Origin: Antedon mediterranea
Taxonomy: Eukaryota > Echinodermata > Crinoidea > Comatulida > Antedonidae
DNA length: 60,000 nucleotides
NCBI RefSeq assembly: GCF_964355755.1
Contig: NC_092678.1
Location: 4,190,922-4,250,921, forward strand
Direction of reading: 5' to 3'
How positions within the stretch are numbered: the first letter of the stretch is position 1; each line of letters starts with the position of its first letter. The position numbers and the translations under genes are program-made. This document shows positions 1 to 11,500 of the stretch, in pieces. The notes below the pieces were generated by a model, which ran no database searches, had not been told where the DNA came from, and saw only the letters and a program-made list of their open reading frames with translations.

Positions 1-1
1 A

Positions 2-160
2 CAAAAGTTCTTTACTCAAAACATATGCAATGTCTGGAACAAATTACCGTCAACCGTCATAGAATCTGACTCAATCAACCAGTTCAAGTCAAGGCTGGAA
101 AAACATTTGTCTACTTCTTTCTGCAAGTTTGCCCCCTATAGTAGACAAGATAATATATAG
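2..160 (+). pseudogene. C-terminal tail of a non-LTR retrotransposon reverse transcriptase (CR1/L2-like)
   Basis: A 52-codon open frame enters from the left edge and ends in TAG at 158-160. It reads FFTQNICNVWNKLP, then VIESDSINQFKSRLEKHL, which is the typical closing segment of CR1/L2-type LINE ORF2 proteins (WN.LP..V....S.N.FK..L). The following bases to about 230 look like a LINE 3' tail, with a short AAGTAAATC-like repeat. The element is 5' truncated by the window edge, so intactness cannot be judged. Confidence 0.7.
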
Positions 161-232
161 AAACACGTCGAGGGACACACAAGCTTCGGCTTTATAAGTC
201 TCAACATCAAGTAAATCAAGTAAAGTAAAACC

Positions 233-1134
233 TTTATAGACTTCAAGAAGGCTTTTGATTCCATCAACAGAAAGGTTAAGTTTGCTGTGCTGCGGCATTA
301 TGGTGGTCAATACCATAAGCATACTGTATAACAACTCTAAAAGTGCAGTAATGGTCAATGGGAAAATATCAGATCCATCCCAAGTCTCAACTGGAGTTCT
401 TCAGGGTGACGTTTTGGCTCCATTCCTATTCATCATTTTCTGCTGACGAAGTGACACACCCTCGCCAATCCCCAGCCAAAGTGTTGAATGACTTGGATTA
501 CTTGAATCTACTATTCCCCGTGCTCCGGCTCAGCTGACCAACAGCAGCATAAGTCCTTGGTCTCATAATCAGCGTAGCCAAGACAGAGTACATGACTTTT
601 AATTGTCATCCTCACACAACACTCAAGGTGACTGACTTCAAGTACCTTGGCTCCAAGATGGCATCTGCTGCAAGCGACCTCAAAAGACGCAGAGCATTAG
701 CATGGAGTGCTTTCTGGAATACTACCTGTGTGACTATCTTCCTCTATGGTTGTGAATCCGGGGTGTCGTCTCAAGACATGGAAAGCAAAATCAACTCATT
801 TGCTACATCTTGCTACAGGATTATGTGTAGCATTAAACGAAGAGACCGTGTCTCGAACACCATTGTATAATCCATGACTAACTCTGAGCCCCTTATCAAT
901 TGTGTAAGGAACCGCCAGCTGAGATTCCTTGGGCACATTCTCCATCAGCCAGAGGAAGAGCCTGAAAGAACATACGCTCTCTATATACCAACTAATGGCA
1001 AAAAGATGCCTGAACGTCCTCGAACATCTTATTCAACCTATGTTCAACGTGTTCTAGGGTACGATGAAGGCATGATACAAGCTGAACAAATAGCCCCACT
1101 TGCCCAAGATCGAAGTGCTTGTAAAGTCTTGTAA
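233..1134 (+). pseudogene. Decayed LINE reverse transcriptase (second, unrelated fragment)
   Basis: Three pieces of one reverse transcriptase lie in order but in different frames. FIDFKKAFDSINR at 233-271 is RT motif A. At 300-442 the frame includes VNGKISDPSQVSTGVLQG and then DVLAPFLFII (motif B). The frame from 592 reads LKVTDFKYLGSKM and later FLYGCES, and the frame from 874 reads NRQLRFLGHI followed by an RPR segment, as in the thumb and C-terminal part of LINE ORF2. The YADD block expected soon after motif B is absent, and stops and frameshifts separate the pieces. This is a dead copy. Confidence 0.75.
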
Positions 1135-1174
1135 TCGCCTGCTGCCCAGCATGAAGGATAGATAGAAACTCCAG

Positions 1175-1553
1175 ATGTGTAAAAGACAACTAGAATCATT
1201 TAAGGAAGGCCTTACTAAATTAATTGAAAAACTTGTACCTAAAAAAATAATTAGGCGACATCAAAGACCACGATGGTTGTCTACAGAACTACTTAGGGAT
1301 TGTAGAAAGAGAGAAAGCTTACCTCACCTTCTGGCTGGTATAAGTTTACCACCTTAAAAAGTCTGTGTAAAAGGAAGTCTGTAGATCGAAACGCGAGGGG
1401 AAATGTTCGGATACAGCCAATTATAGACCAGTCTCATTAACATCAGTCTGTTGTAAATTATTAGAACACATCATAGACAGCAGCTTATGCAACACCTTGA
1501 AAAACATCAGATCCTCAATAAAAATAAGCATGCTTTTCACAAAGGCCTGTCAT
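1175..1553 (+). pseudogene. LINE fragment: linker between endonuclease and RT plus start of RT
   Basis: The frame from 1175 contains LVPKKIIRRHQRPRWLS, the PKK...PRW linker that precedes RT in CR1/L2-type LINEs. At 1401-1475 the frame reads TANYRPVSLTSVCCKLLEHI, RT motif 0/1. One base later the frame shifts to QLMQHLEKHQILNK and HAFHKGLS, the next conserved LINE segment, which ends in a stop at 1551. The order in the protein (N-terminal part here, C-terminal part at 2-160) means these are separate insertions or a rearranged element. Confidence 0.7.
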
Positions 1554-1560
1554 GACCAAA

Positions 1561-2590
1561 GATTTTATAGCCAAAGGCTAGATCGTCAACTCTAATGTAG
1601 ATGCATTGTTGCAGACAATTGGTCACCTACTTTTTAAATAGACAAACAATTCGGTCCCATACACCTTTGACGGGCCTACCAATGTAATGCACAACTCTAT
1701 TTCATCCACAATTTGGAACCCCGTTTGCGAGGTGGGTTTGTGAAAATGATTGGGTTTGTCCACATGATTCTATTGCATTAAGACATCCGCTCCGTTTCGA
1801 CCTGCTCTTTTGCCGACATTCAAGTTCTTAAAAGGTATTTGGTAGCATACATGGTTTTGAAAGTTTTAACGGGTTACATTTATACCAGAACAACAACAGT
1901 GTTTTCTTACAAACCAGATAATACCGTAATCACTGTATTTTAGAATACATTTTTCTTGAATTTACTTGCCAAAAAATTTTGAAGTTAATAACTGATCCGT
2001 TTATGTCTTTATAGACACAGTAAACATTGGGTTCTATGTTACGGACAAATGCAATTTGTGTGCACATATACTGTAGTGCATTGCGTAGCGGGCTAACACA
2101 ATGTCACAACACATTTCACAAGCAAATATTTTTCTAAAAGGCCCTTGTTTTTAGTCTAGGAGATCGATCTTGTCTGTGAGTGACAAACATATTCAGCCTA
2201 CGACAGACTATTGTTTATTAAGGCTATCCTAACCAACTCATGGTGCCGTGGTTATCAGAACGTCTATGAGTAAATGCCATGCGCCAGTGAGGCAAAAGGC
2301 ACACCACAAAAGACGACCTGACACGTAGGACTCAAGTAGAATAAGATCTTTATTCGTCAAAACCAAATATCATAACAATATAACAACCAGTGGCCATAGT
2401 GTGAGTGTCAACCCAGCTAGAGGGCGCTAGACTGGCAATGGTTTTAACTTATAACTGAATGTATGTGGCAACTGCCGTGTGTGGCCGTACTGTGCCAGAT
2501 AAATATTTATAACAAATAACAAATTTTGTTTGTTGTTGTATGGGGTTATGGACAGAGATGAGATTACATCATCTCTATTCTCATACTTAC
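1561..2590. other. Non-coding stretch with a dispersed repeat
   Basis: No convincing coding frame. The segment about 1995-2230 is a diverged copy of 16445-16620: both contain CAAGCAAATATTTTTCTA, AAGGCCCTTGTTTTTAGTC and a CTATTGTTTATTAAGGCTAT block in the same order and orientation. The stretch probably belongs to the intron or downstream part of the minus-strand host gene. Confidence 0.5.
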
Positions 2591-5500
2591 TATTTTAGTC
2601 TTCATTCGAGTAATAGGTCTGGCAGTTTGAGGGCGCTCTTGCTGTAAAGATGTGATCTTTAAGTTAGTTGTTTTAACCTCAACCTCTAAACTGGTAACTT
2701 GTTCTTCCAAAGAATTAACCTGTACAAAAATATTACAATTTCTTAAGTATCGTAATAAAAATAGATTTTATAATATTTTGAAATTAAACGATGTGGATTA
2801 GGTGACAGGAAGGGAACAAACCATATCCACTGAAAGTACAATAGACTCTTCCAATACCGGACACTCTGAAAACTAGAAACTTTCCCAAAACCAGGTTGCA
2901 AAATAATCATTAATATTAAAAACACATTCCGAATGCAAGACAGAAAACCTGACATGTTGGGTAGGCCAGCCCATGGATTAATGAATACACGGATATGCAT
3001 CAGTTTGAGATCAAAGCTTCCGTGTCTCTTGCCGACAGAGCGGTCATGTGCGTAATCTATTGTTTACTGCACATGTGCAACAACCTTTAACCTTGCTGGC
3101 TATGCTAATCAACAATTTGTGCCTGTGACATGGATGACATAACCATTAGCCAATCATGCACTACAATATAAATATAATCAAATCGATAATTAAGAAGATT
3201 CATGAAAAAAGCCATATATTTTTCATTTTACATTTCGTAGTCAGATTGTGATGAAATTAAAACTAATTGTTCACCAATATCTTGTCAATTAATCCTCGAC
3301 GCATACACGTCAATAGAACAATCAGACTGCGCATATGATTTACGTTTTGTTGTCCAAAAATATAACATTTAATTGGCCGCGGTTAGAGACATGGAGTTCA
3401 AAGAGCAGGTTTCTTTGTTTGGCAGCAGTAATTTAGTATAGACCAGCACTTTGGAAAATCGGTTGTCACCATCGGTACGTATCCACCTATTTATATATCT
3501 ATATCTATGGGTTGACTGTATACATTTCAACGCTGTTTATTCATACCTGAGCTGTCAATGTGTCATTGTCAGTCACTATCTCACGATGTCTCCTCTTTGT
3601 GGCTTCATGTTCTCTAGACTAAAACAAAAACAACATTTACATTAACAACTTTAATATTGTCAAATGATCCAGGAACATTAAAATCACTAATACAGAGGTA
3701 TTAACCATTTTGAAATCAACACTGTTACTTCCAGGAACTGTTCAGGTGGTGTTGTTGTTTTGTGCAGATGAGGAGAATTCACGGCAAGGAAATTAACGTG
3801 TCCGAGTGATCAGTGACGTGTATATTATTAAGAGTTAATACGATGTTTTACAATATAATACGAGTGTGAAGATGTTTACCGTAGTTTGAATTTACATCGG
3901 ATGTTAAGGATTTCGTAGATTTAAAGGAAATTACTGGATGGGAAGTTTGTTATTTCGTTTAACCATTATTCAATTGTTATAAACAGGTCGGGATCTTTGG
4001 AGTGTCTACTGTGATAAAAATCGCCAAAGAGAATAGGCCTACTCTGACTGATGTTATTTTGGAATTGAGTCGAATTTTAGTTCAAAGACAAGTGATTGCT
4101 ACTGTTGGATACTTATTAAACTGTTACATAGTTTTATACGTAGTTTTATTCATTTTATTTAGACTTTAATACATTCTGTCGGGGATATACAAAATCAATA
4201 ACCCCACTCCCCACATGACGACATTTACACCTAATCTAAAAAGGCAACTATTATCAGTACAGTCCTCCTTCGAATCAATATGCATTCTATTGGATGCGCA
4301 ACGCCACCACAACGCATACTAATTCTCACCTCCGAAAGACTCGTATAATCTTTGTAATATTGAGTAATATGAATGAAATATAAGACACGATTCGATGATG
4401 GTTACTACTTCTTTTGCTTTATTACTAACAACTAACTATGGTGTGCCAAACGCGACACAACTAACTATGGTGTGCCAAACACGACACTACATCCCTCCAT
4501 CTTTTACATAAAAACTAAGCAATAAACTTGAAACAATTTGGTTGTCAAGCATTGACAATCTGCGGTGTTATAGAAATGTTATTATGAGTTCAGGTTATCA
4601 AGTTTTGTAATTATCAGTGCTGATCATTATTAAAACTATCAGAGTTACGATTAACTTATGGAACATAGTCTTTGAGATAAACTGATGGCTGTCGAACTCT
4701 TTGAGGATTGCGCCTTGCATTATTTGTTGTTATGGGATGTTTTCCGGGAGAATCGTCATCTGTGAGGTAGTCGTCTTCGCTGTCTGTATTTGTGTTTGCA
4801 ACGCGATTGTTAAGAAGTTTAAAGAATGACGAGTTTCGAGTGATACCGTGCTGTCCTCGCATTGCGGTAATCATTGTTCCGTTTGTTTTAGTTACCCTGT
4901 ATGGTTTAGTTTTATATGGTGTTTTTGTTGATGTTATTATGCCGCTTTCTTTTACAAGGACCATGTCGCCAACTTCAATTTGTTTCTTTCGAGGTTTCTT
5001 TCGTCTCTCTGCGTAGTCCTTCATTTTTTATTTTTGTGCGTTATCTTTGTCCCTGACTGCATCTTGATTGATACTTGATTGTTTGATTATTTCTGGGAGT
5101 CTTACTTTGAAGGTATGTCTAAAAATCAAAGATGCTGGAGGTTTGCCTGTGGTATTGTGTGGGGTGGCTCTGTAATTTCTGAGGTATTGGTTGAGTGATT
5201 GTTTATAGTTAACACCTTCGGCCACTGCGGTTTTGTAGACCTTTTTCAAATTACGCATTACTCTTTCCACCTCTCCGTTTGCTTGCGGCCATAGTGGAGT
5301 TATTTTGCGGTGATGAGTGCCAAGGTACTTTGTGAATTGAGAAAACTCATGACTGTTGAATGGTGGTCCATTGTCGGTGCGAATTATACTGGGTATTCCA
5401 AAATTAGCAAATACTGTGTCTATCTTGGGAATAACTGTCTTCGCTGATGTTGATTTAACAACTTCCACTGTGATGAATCTGCTATAGTCATCGAGAATCA

Positions 5501-8500
5501 CTAGAAGATGCTCGCCAGTAGGGAGGTCTTTAAAGTCAATACTAATTTCCTCCCATGGTCCGTTAGGAAGTTTCGACATCTGAAGCGGTTCATTGTGGTT
5601 CTTTTCAGTCACCGTCGCTTGACATGGTATGCAGTGTTTTACTTTTGATTCGACCATGCGGTCTATTCCGGGAAACCATATTTTTTCTCGGAGGAGTTGC
5701 TTTGTCTTTACTATGCCCTGATGTCCTTCGTGGGCGATGTCTATTTAACTGTGTTTCTAAGTGCCTTGGGTATGACTATGCGGTGATCGCGTAGGAGTAT
5801 GTTGTTTTTTTGGTCGAATGTTAGCTGATTGCGAACTTTGTGCATGCACTGGAGATCGGAATGGAGGTCATCTTGAACTTGTAGAGCCTCGTGCCATTTG
5901 TTGTGACTGATGGCCTTAATGCATGTTTGTATGAGACCATCGTTTGCCGTTTCACGTCGAACTTGTTCCAGAGTAAGTTATTTAGGGATTGCGTTGTTTG
6001 TTACAAGATTGACGTGTTCTTCTGCTATGATGTCCAGTTTTGTCTTGTCGCTCATTCATTGTAAGGCTGTGTCTTGACATATAGTCAGCTGGATTTGTAT
6101 TGCCTGGTTGGTACTTCAGGGTGTAGTCGTAGGCTTGGATTTTTAATATCCATCTTACGATACGTGGTGGTGGTTTCGATGCGGGATTATTGAATAGCGT
6201 AAGAAGCGGTTTGTGATCTGTCACTACATCGAACTCGCAGCCACATAAGTACAAGTGAAAGTGTTGGATTCCCCATATGACTCCTAGTGCTTCACGCTCT
6301 ATTTGAGAGTACCTAGTTTCGACACTTGTAAGCGCGCGACTCGCGTATGCTAGCGGTTGACCGTTTTGGCTCAGTATGGCCCCGAGTCCACTTGGACTCG
6401 CGTCGGTTATGATCGTTGATTTCTTTTCTGGATCAAAGTAGGCCATGACGTGCGAGCTGGTTAGCGTTTTCTTTAGTTTGTCGAATGCCTGCTGTTCTTC
6501 TTCACCCCAGAACCATGGTGTGTTTTTGTGAGTGAGTTTTCTGAGCGGTGTTGTTATGGTAGCATAGTTTGGAATGAATCTAGCAACGTATTGTGTCACG
6601 CCTAGGAGCGATCGCGTTTGTTCTTTAGAAGTCGGTGCTGCAGCCTTTTGGAGTGAGACAATCTTTTTAGGATCTGGTGATACTCCGGTATCGCTAAATA
6701 CTGTATGTGTCCGTAGAATTCAACGCTGCGTTTGAAGAATTCGCACTTAGCTTTATTTAAGGCAAGGTTTTTATCTCTCAGTCTTTCCATACAGGCTTTG
6801 AGATTGCTTGCATGTTCGGCTTCAGTGTTACCAAACACTAGTATGTCATCACTTATATTTATGACTCCTTTTAGTCCACCTAGTGCAGACTGAATGACGT
6901 TTTGAAATTTTTCTGCTGCTGAACAAACTCCAAAGCTTAGTCGTTTATACCTGAAAAGGCCAACGTGTGTTGAGAAGACAGTAATGTATCGCGACTTTGG
7001 GGCTAGCATTATCTGATGATAGCCTGCGTTCATATCGATCTTTGAAAACATCACGGCTCCATTTAGTTTTCCGATTATGTCGTCGATTGTCGGTGTCACG
7101 TGTCTCTCTCTGCTTATTATAGCTTTGTTCGCGGCCCTCATATCAACGCAAATGCGAATTTCGTTAGGTTTCTTAGGCTTTGCTACAACAGTTATTGGTG
7201 AAATCCATGTAGTAGGTTCGTTGTCAACTGGTTCAATGATATCTAACTCCTGTAATCGTTTCAGTTCGCTTTCAACCTTCTTCCTTAAATGAAACGGTAT
7301 CCTGCGATGCGATTGAGCCACAGGTTGTATTTCAGTATTTATGTGTAGATTGCACATAGTGTCGTTAAGCTTATCCAATACCAGTAAACCTGTCTTTGTA
7401 TGTCTCGGTTATTGTGCTTTTGTTTAATACCGTTGCATCTGCGTGTTCATTCAGGTTATACGTTACTTGAATTAGGTCGAGTGCTTTCGCTGTGTTAAAA
7501 CTGAGTAGCGTTTCGACTCCTTTTTCGGCTACGCTGAATGATGCTGATATTGTGTTCGTTTTATAGGTTATGTTTGCCGTGAAAGTTCCAGCTAGGCACA
7601 GTGCTTGTCGGCTTCCATAACCGAACACCTTTGGTAGCTTTTCGGTATATAGCTGTGGTTTGTGTTGCAGGCGTTTGTATGTCGACATACTCATTATATT
7701 AATAGTTGCACCGGTATCGATAATTGCGTTGACAGTACTACCTTGAATGTTCCAGATTAACTTTGGGTTGTTTTTCAGACTCGGTACCTGTAATATGGAA
7801 TGAGTATTCATCTTCGCTTGTTGTGCTATCATTGTCATCGTTAGACATGGTGTCAATAGCATGTGCGTTGTGTTTTTGTCTACATTGTTTAGCATGATGA
7901 TTCATTTTACCACAATTGTTGCATTTTTTGCCGTATGCTGGACACGTATTTTTGCTTTTGTGAGGGTACTCACCTCCGCAGTTATGCAGATTGTTGAACT
8001 TGTGCGTGATTTTCTTGGATTGCTTTCCTGTGGTGTGTTTTGGTATTTCTGTTTACCTTTTTTGTGTGAACGCACTGTTCTCGCGTGTTGAGTTGCTTCG
8101 GAAACATCACTCGCTTTGCTTTGTTTCATTTGGAGTGGAGCTGTGGCTTGGTGGTTATGATGCTTGGCTACCAATCTAAGGGTCCTGGGTTCAAGTCCTG
8201 TCATATGTCAGGGTTTTTTTCTCATGACAATTTACAACTCCACTCCCAAAGACTTAATAATAAGTCTTTGTCTATGTAGAGCATCTTGTGTATATGTTTG
8301 TCTTATATGTTCTAGTGCAGTATATGGAGAGCCATCTCGATAGTGCTTTGCACTCATGGCAATCCTCAGGGTGCTGCACCGCTGTGTTGTCATGTATGTT
8401 TGCCTGAAAATTAAATAAAATAAAATAAAAAAAATTTGTTCCATCTGTTTGGATGCTGCCGTTTCTGCTCGTATTTTGGATATTGCTGTGTCTAATGTTA

Positions 8501-11500
8501 GATTTTCTGTACGCAGTAGGCGTTGTTTAAGGCTTGGCTTATTGATTCCTATTACGATCCTATCAAGAATGAGGCTATCTTTCAAGGTACCAAACTCGCA
8601 TGTCTCTGCTAGGCTTTTCAGCGAGGTAACAAAGGAATCAAATTTCTCACCTTCTTTTTGAATCCTGCAGTTAAAAATATATCGTTCATACGTGATATTG
8701 CGCTTCCCATCACAGAATTTCTTGAACTGTGCTAAGACTGGGCCGATCTTTGTTGTGTCCGTTTCGGCGTCCCACGTAAACGTGTTGTATGTTTCCAGGG
8801 CACGCTGTCCGATTACCGACAGGAGTGTGGCGACTCGTGTTGCCTCGGGCTTCGCGTTGACGCCTGTCGCTGTTTCGAAATTATCAAATCTTTGCGCAAA
8901 TCGACGCCAGCTTTCAGCCATGTTGCCTGAATCCATATCTAGAGGCATTGGTGCGGGTATCGTGAACGTCGCCATCGTCGTCGCCAATGTAATATTGAGT
9001 AATATGAATGAAATATAAGACACGATTCGATGATGGTTACTACTTCTTTTGCTTTATTACTAACAACTAACTATGGTGTGCCAAACGCGACACAACTAAC
9101 TATGGTGTGCCAAACACGACACTACAATCTTGATTATACTTCAGGTATAGTATACTAATCATCAATTTTTGTCCATATTTTCTTTGATCTTCAAACAGGT
9201 ATTTTTACTTTCAAACAGCAGACATGTAATTCAAACCTCAGCAGATTTAACAGTTTTTTACACGGTAACACAGACTTGATTTAAACTCCTAAAGCCTGAA
9301 TAACTAGGACGCAACGTAAGAACGTATGCGAAACATAAGCAAATCAATGACAATTGATACCTTACGATTGGTCAAATAATTGCATCACATTTACATAGTA
9401 TGACCACACCACCTCTAACTGCAGCAATACCAAGATGTAAAATGTTAACAATAGATTAATTTCAACATACCAACTCTGCAAGCTTTGTCTGCAGGATATA
9501 TATCTTATTATCTTTCTCTTTCATCAGTTTACTATTGACACCTGCAAGTCTGTCAGATGATTCCATTACTTCCGTGTCGCCAATCGTATAAAATGTAGCC
9601 ACAGTGTCATCAACATCATAGTTACTCTGACGTAAAGCAGCAATTATATCATACTTATCCTGCCAAGTTGGCACTGACTCCTACATATAAACAAAGAACC
9701 ACTGATAAAATGTTTCTACAATTCTGTCTTATTGTGATGACACCATCATTTTAAAACATTTTGCATCAAAGCACTCAGAATCTTTAGCCAGGCTTTTAGA
9801 TACAATACCATAACTCTTCTTACCTTTATCTGTAACAGAAGAGGTTTGATAAAATCTGTATGCTGTTCCCATGATACAGGCATCTTAATCCATGCCCCAG
9901 TCGCATCATCAAAGTAGCAATGAATGTTGCGCCTCTCCTACAGTTACAACAAAAAAGATCAAAAGAGATCAGCAATAGTTTACAATCTGTTGTGGACTGC
10001 ATTGAGATTTCTGCGTCTCATTGGCACGTTAGTAAACAGACCGTATAAAATAAGCCTGATTAAGACAAGGTCCCAAATCGCTGGTTGATTAATTGTTGCT
10101 GATTTACTACTTTTAAAAGGTCATGCCAAAGAATATAATTTAAATGCCACATCATATTTTTATTGTTTAAACTATTAAACTAACCCCTCCCTCCAATTTT
10201 ACATAGGCAACTAGTAGGAAAAGTATGATTAAACATCTAAACTAGGCCACTGCTAACGATGCACCTCCAAGGCTACAGTCTGTATGTTTAAACAAAAATA
10301 TGAATGGGAACCTCAAATATGTAAGTTAAGACACGTCCCCTTGTTGGGTGTTGCATGGTACCAGCTCTATCATCCACACCGGATTCAACAGTTCTAGATG
10401 AAACCTCAATATCACTCAATGGTTGGTTATGTGAAGAAAAAGGTTTGGATTGTTGAGCAAGTGGGTCAGCAGCCAGACTGCTATCTTTGATTGGTTGTCC
10501 ATCTCGTTCAAAGTGACCCTGAGAATACCAGAAGTTTGGAATTGGCTGCCATTCCTATAACACAATTTAAAACATTTAAAGTTCAAAACTTTGAAATTTA
10601 TTTAATATCTGAGCTTCTGGTAAATTTAAGATTTAAAATACAATTCACCGCTTTTTTACTTTTTCAGGAAAGTGTTCCCTTAACAGGGGTGTTCCCTGGA
10701 TAGTAGTGTCCAAATGGAGGTGTACTGTATGTTCCCGCTACATACTGTACTATAAAAATAAAAATTACCCTTTAATTTAATTAACCACATGCTTTTCTGC
10801 CGGAATAGTCTTATTTTATCAAATAGGTCAATATTTGTATACATGTTATGATTGTTGGAAAGAGTATTTGAGATAGCAAATTATTGGTTAATCTTTGACC
10901 TCACAGTATAAACAAATCAATAACCTGAGTGTCAAACGAGTCCATGTAGAACCGATAACCACCTTGGTTGATGCAAGTGTAAGTTCTACCATTTTGGTGA
11001 TAAAATGTCTCAAATGAAATGACATCATCATCCTGAAATAAAAACAATGAAATTAATTAAAATCAACAATATAATAAATTGTTTACACCTATTTATAGCT
11101 GCAATCAAAGATAAGTTTGTATCTATTCTATAAAGTTCTGTCCTGTTTTTTATCCTTCATTACTGTTTAATACTGTATTACAGACAGTAGAAAACCCTTT
11201 TTGGTAAACCGTTAGGGGACACTTGGAACATACGAGAACAGTTTATGTTTTAATGGCCAACCCTATTCTAATTCAGAAGACACCACATTAAGTGGAAATA
11301 GCCTCCCTGGAAATTGTTGGATCAGTCTTCTACTGTGCTAATTAACATTTGGTATAATAATAATGATTTCTTGTATATGTACAAACCTCCATGTTCTGGA
11401 TTTCCTTGGCAAGACTGTTATTTGTTCTATAAACTGTTTTATTTACAAATTGGGGCCGAAAAGCATTCACAACTCTGTGTTGCTGTTGAGTAGATTTACC

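Larger units (their letters stand above)
4353..9126 (-). mobile_element. Ty3/gypsy LTR retrotransposon (Mag-like), full span, coding part broken
   Basis: Two 139-bp direct repeats (4353-4491 and 8988-9126) look identical base for base, begin TG and end CA, and are flanked by the 5-bp target duplication ATCTT (4348-4352 and 9127-9131). Between them, on the minus strand and in order, are gag with zinc knuckles, an aspartic protease, RT, RNase H and integrase: the Ty3/gypsy order. A polypurine tract abuts the 3' LTR. At least three frame breaks, a stop before the integrase zinc finger, and a SINE in gag show that the copy cannot make its own proteins. It sits in an intron of the host gene and is transcribed in the same direction as that gene. 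Confidence 0.93.

Noticed and set aside
2743-3000. 85-codon minus frame beside host exon 6
   Set aside because: It includes sequence upstream of the exon acceptor, is hydrophobic by AT content, and matches no family.
7077-8279. Plus-strand frames over the gypsy element
   Set aside because: Shadows of gag/pol on the opposite strand.
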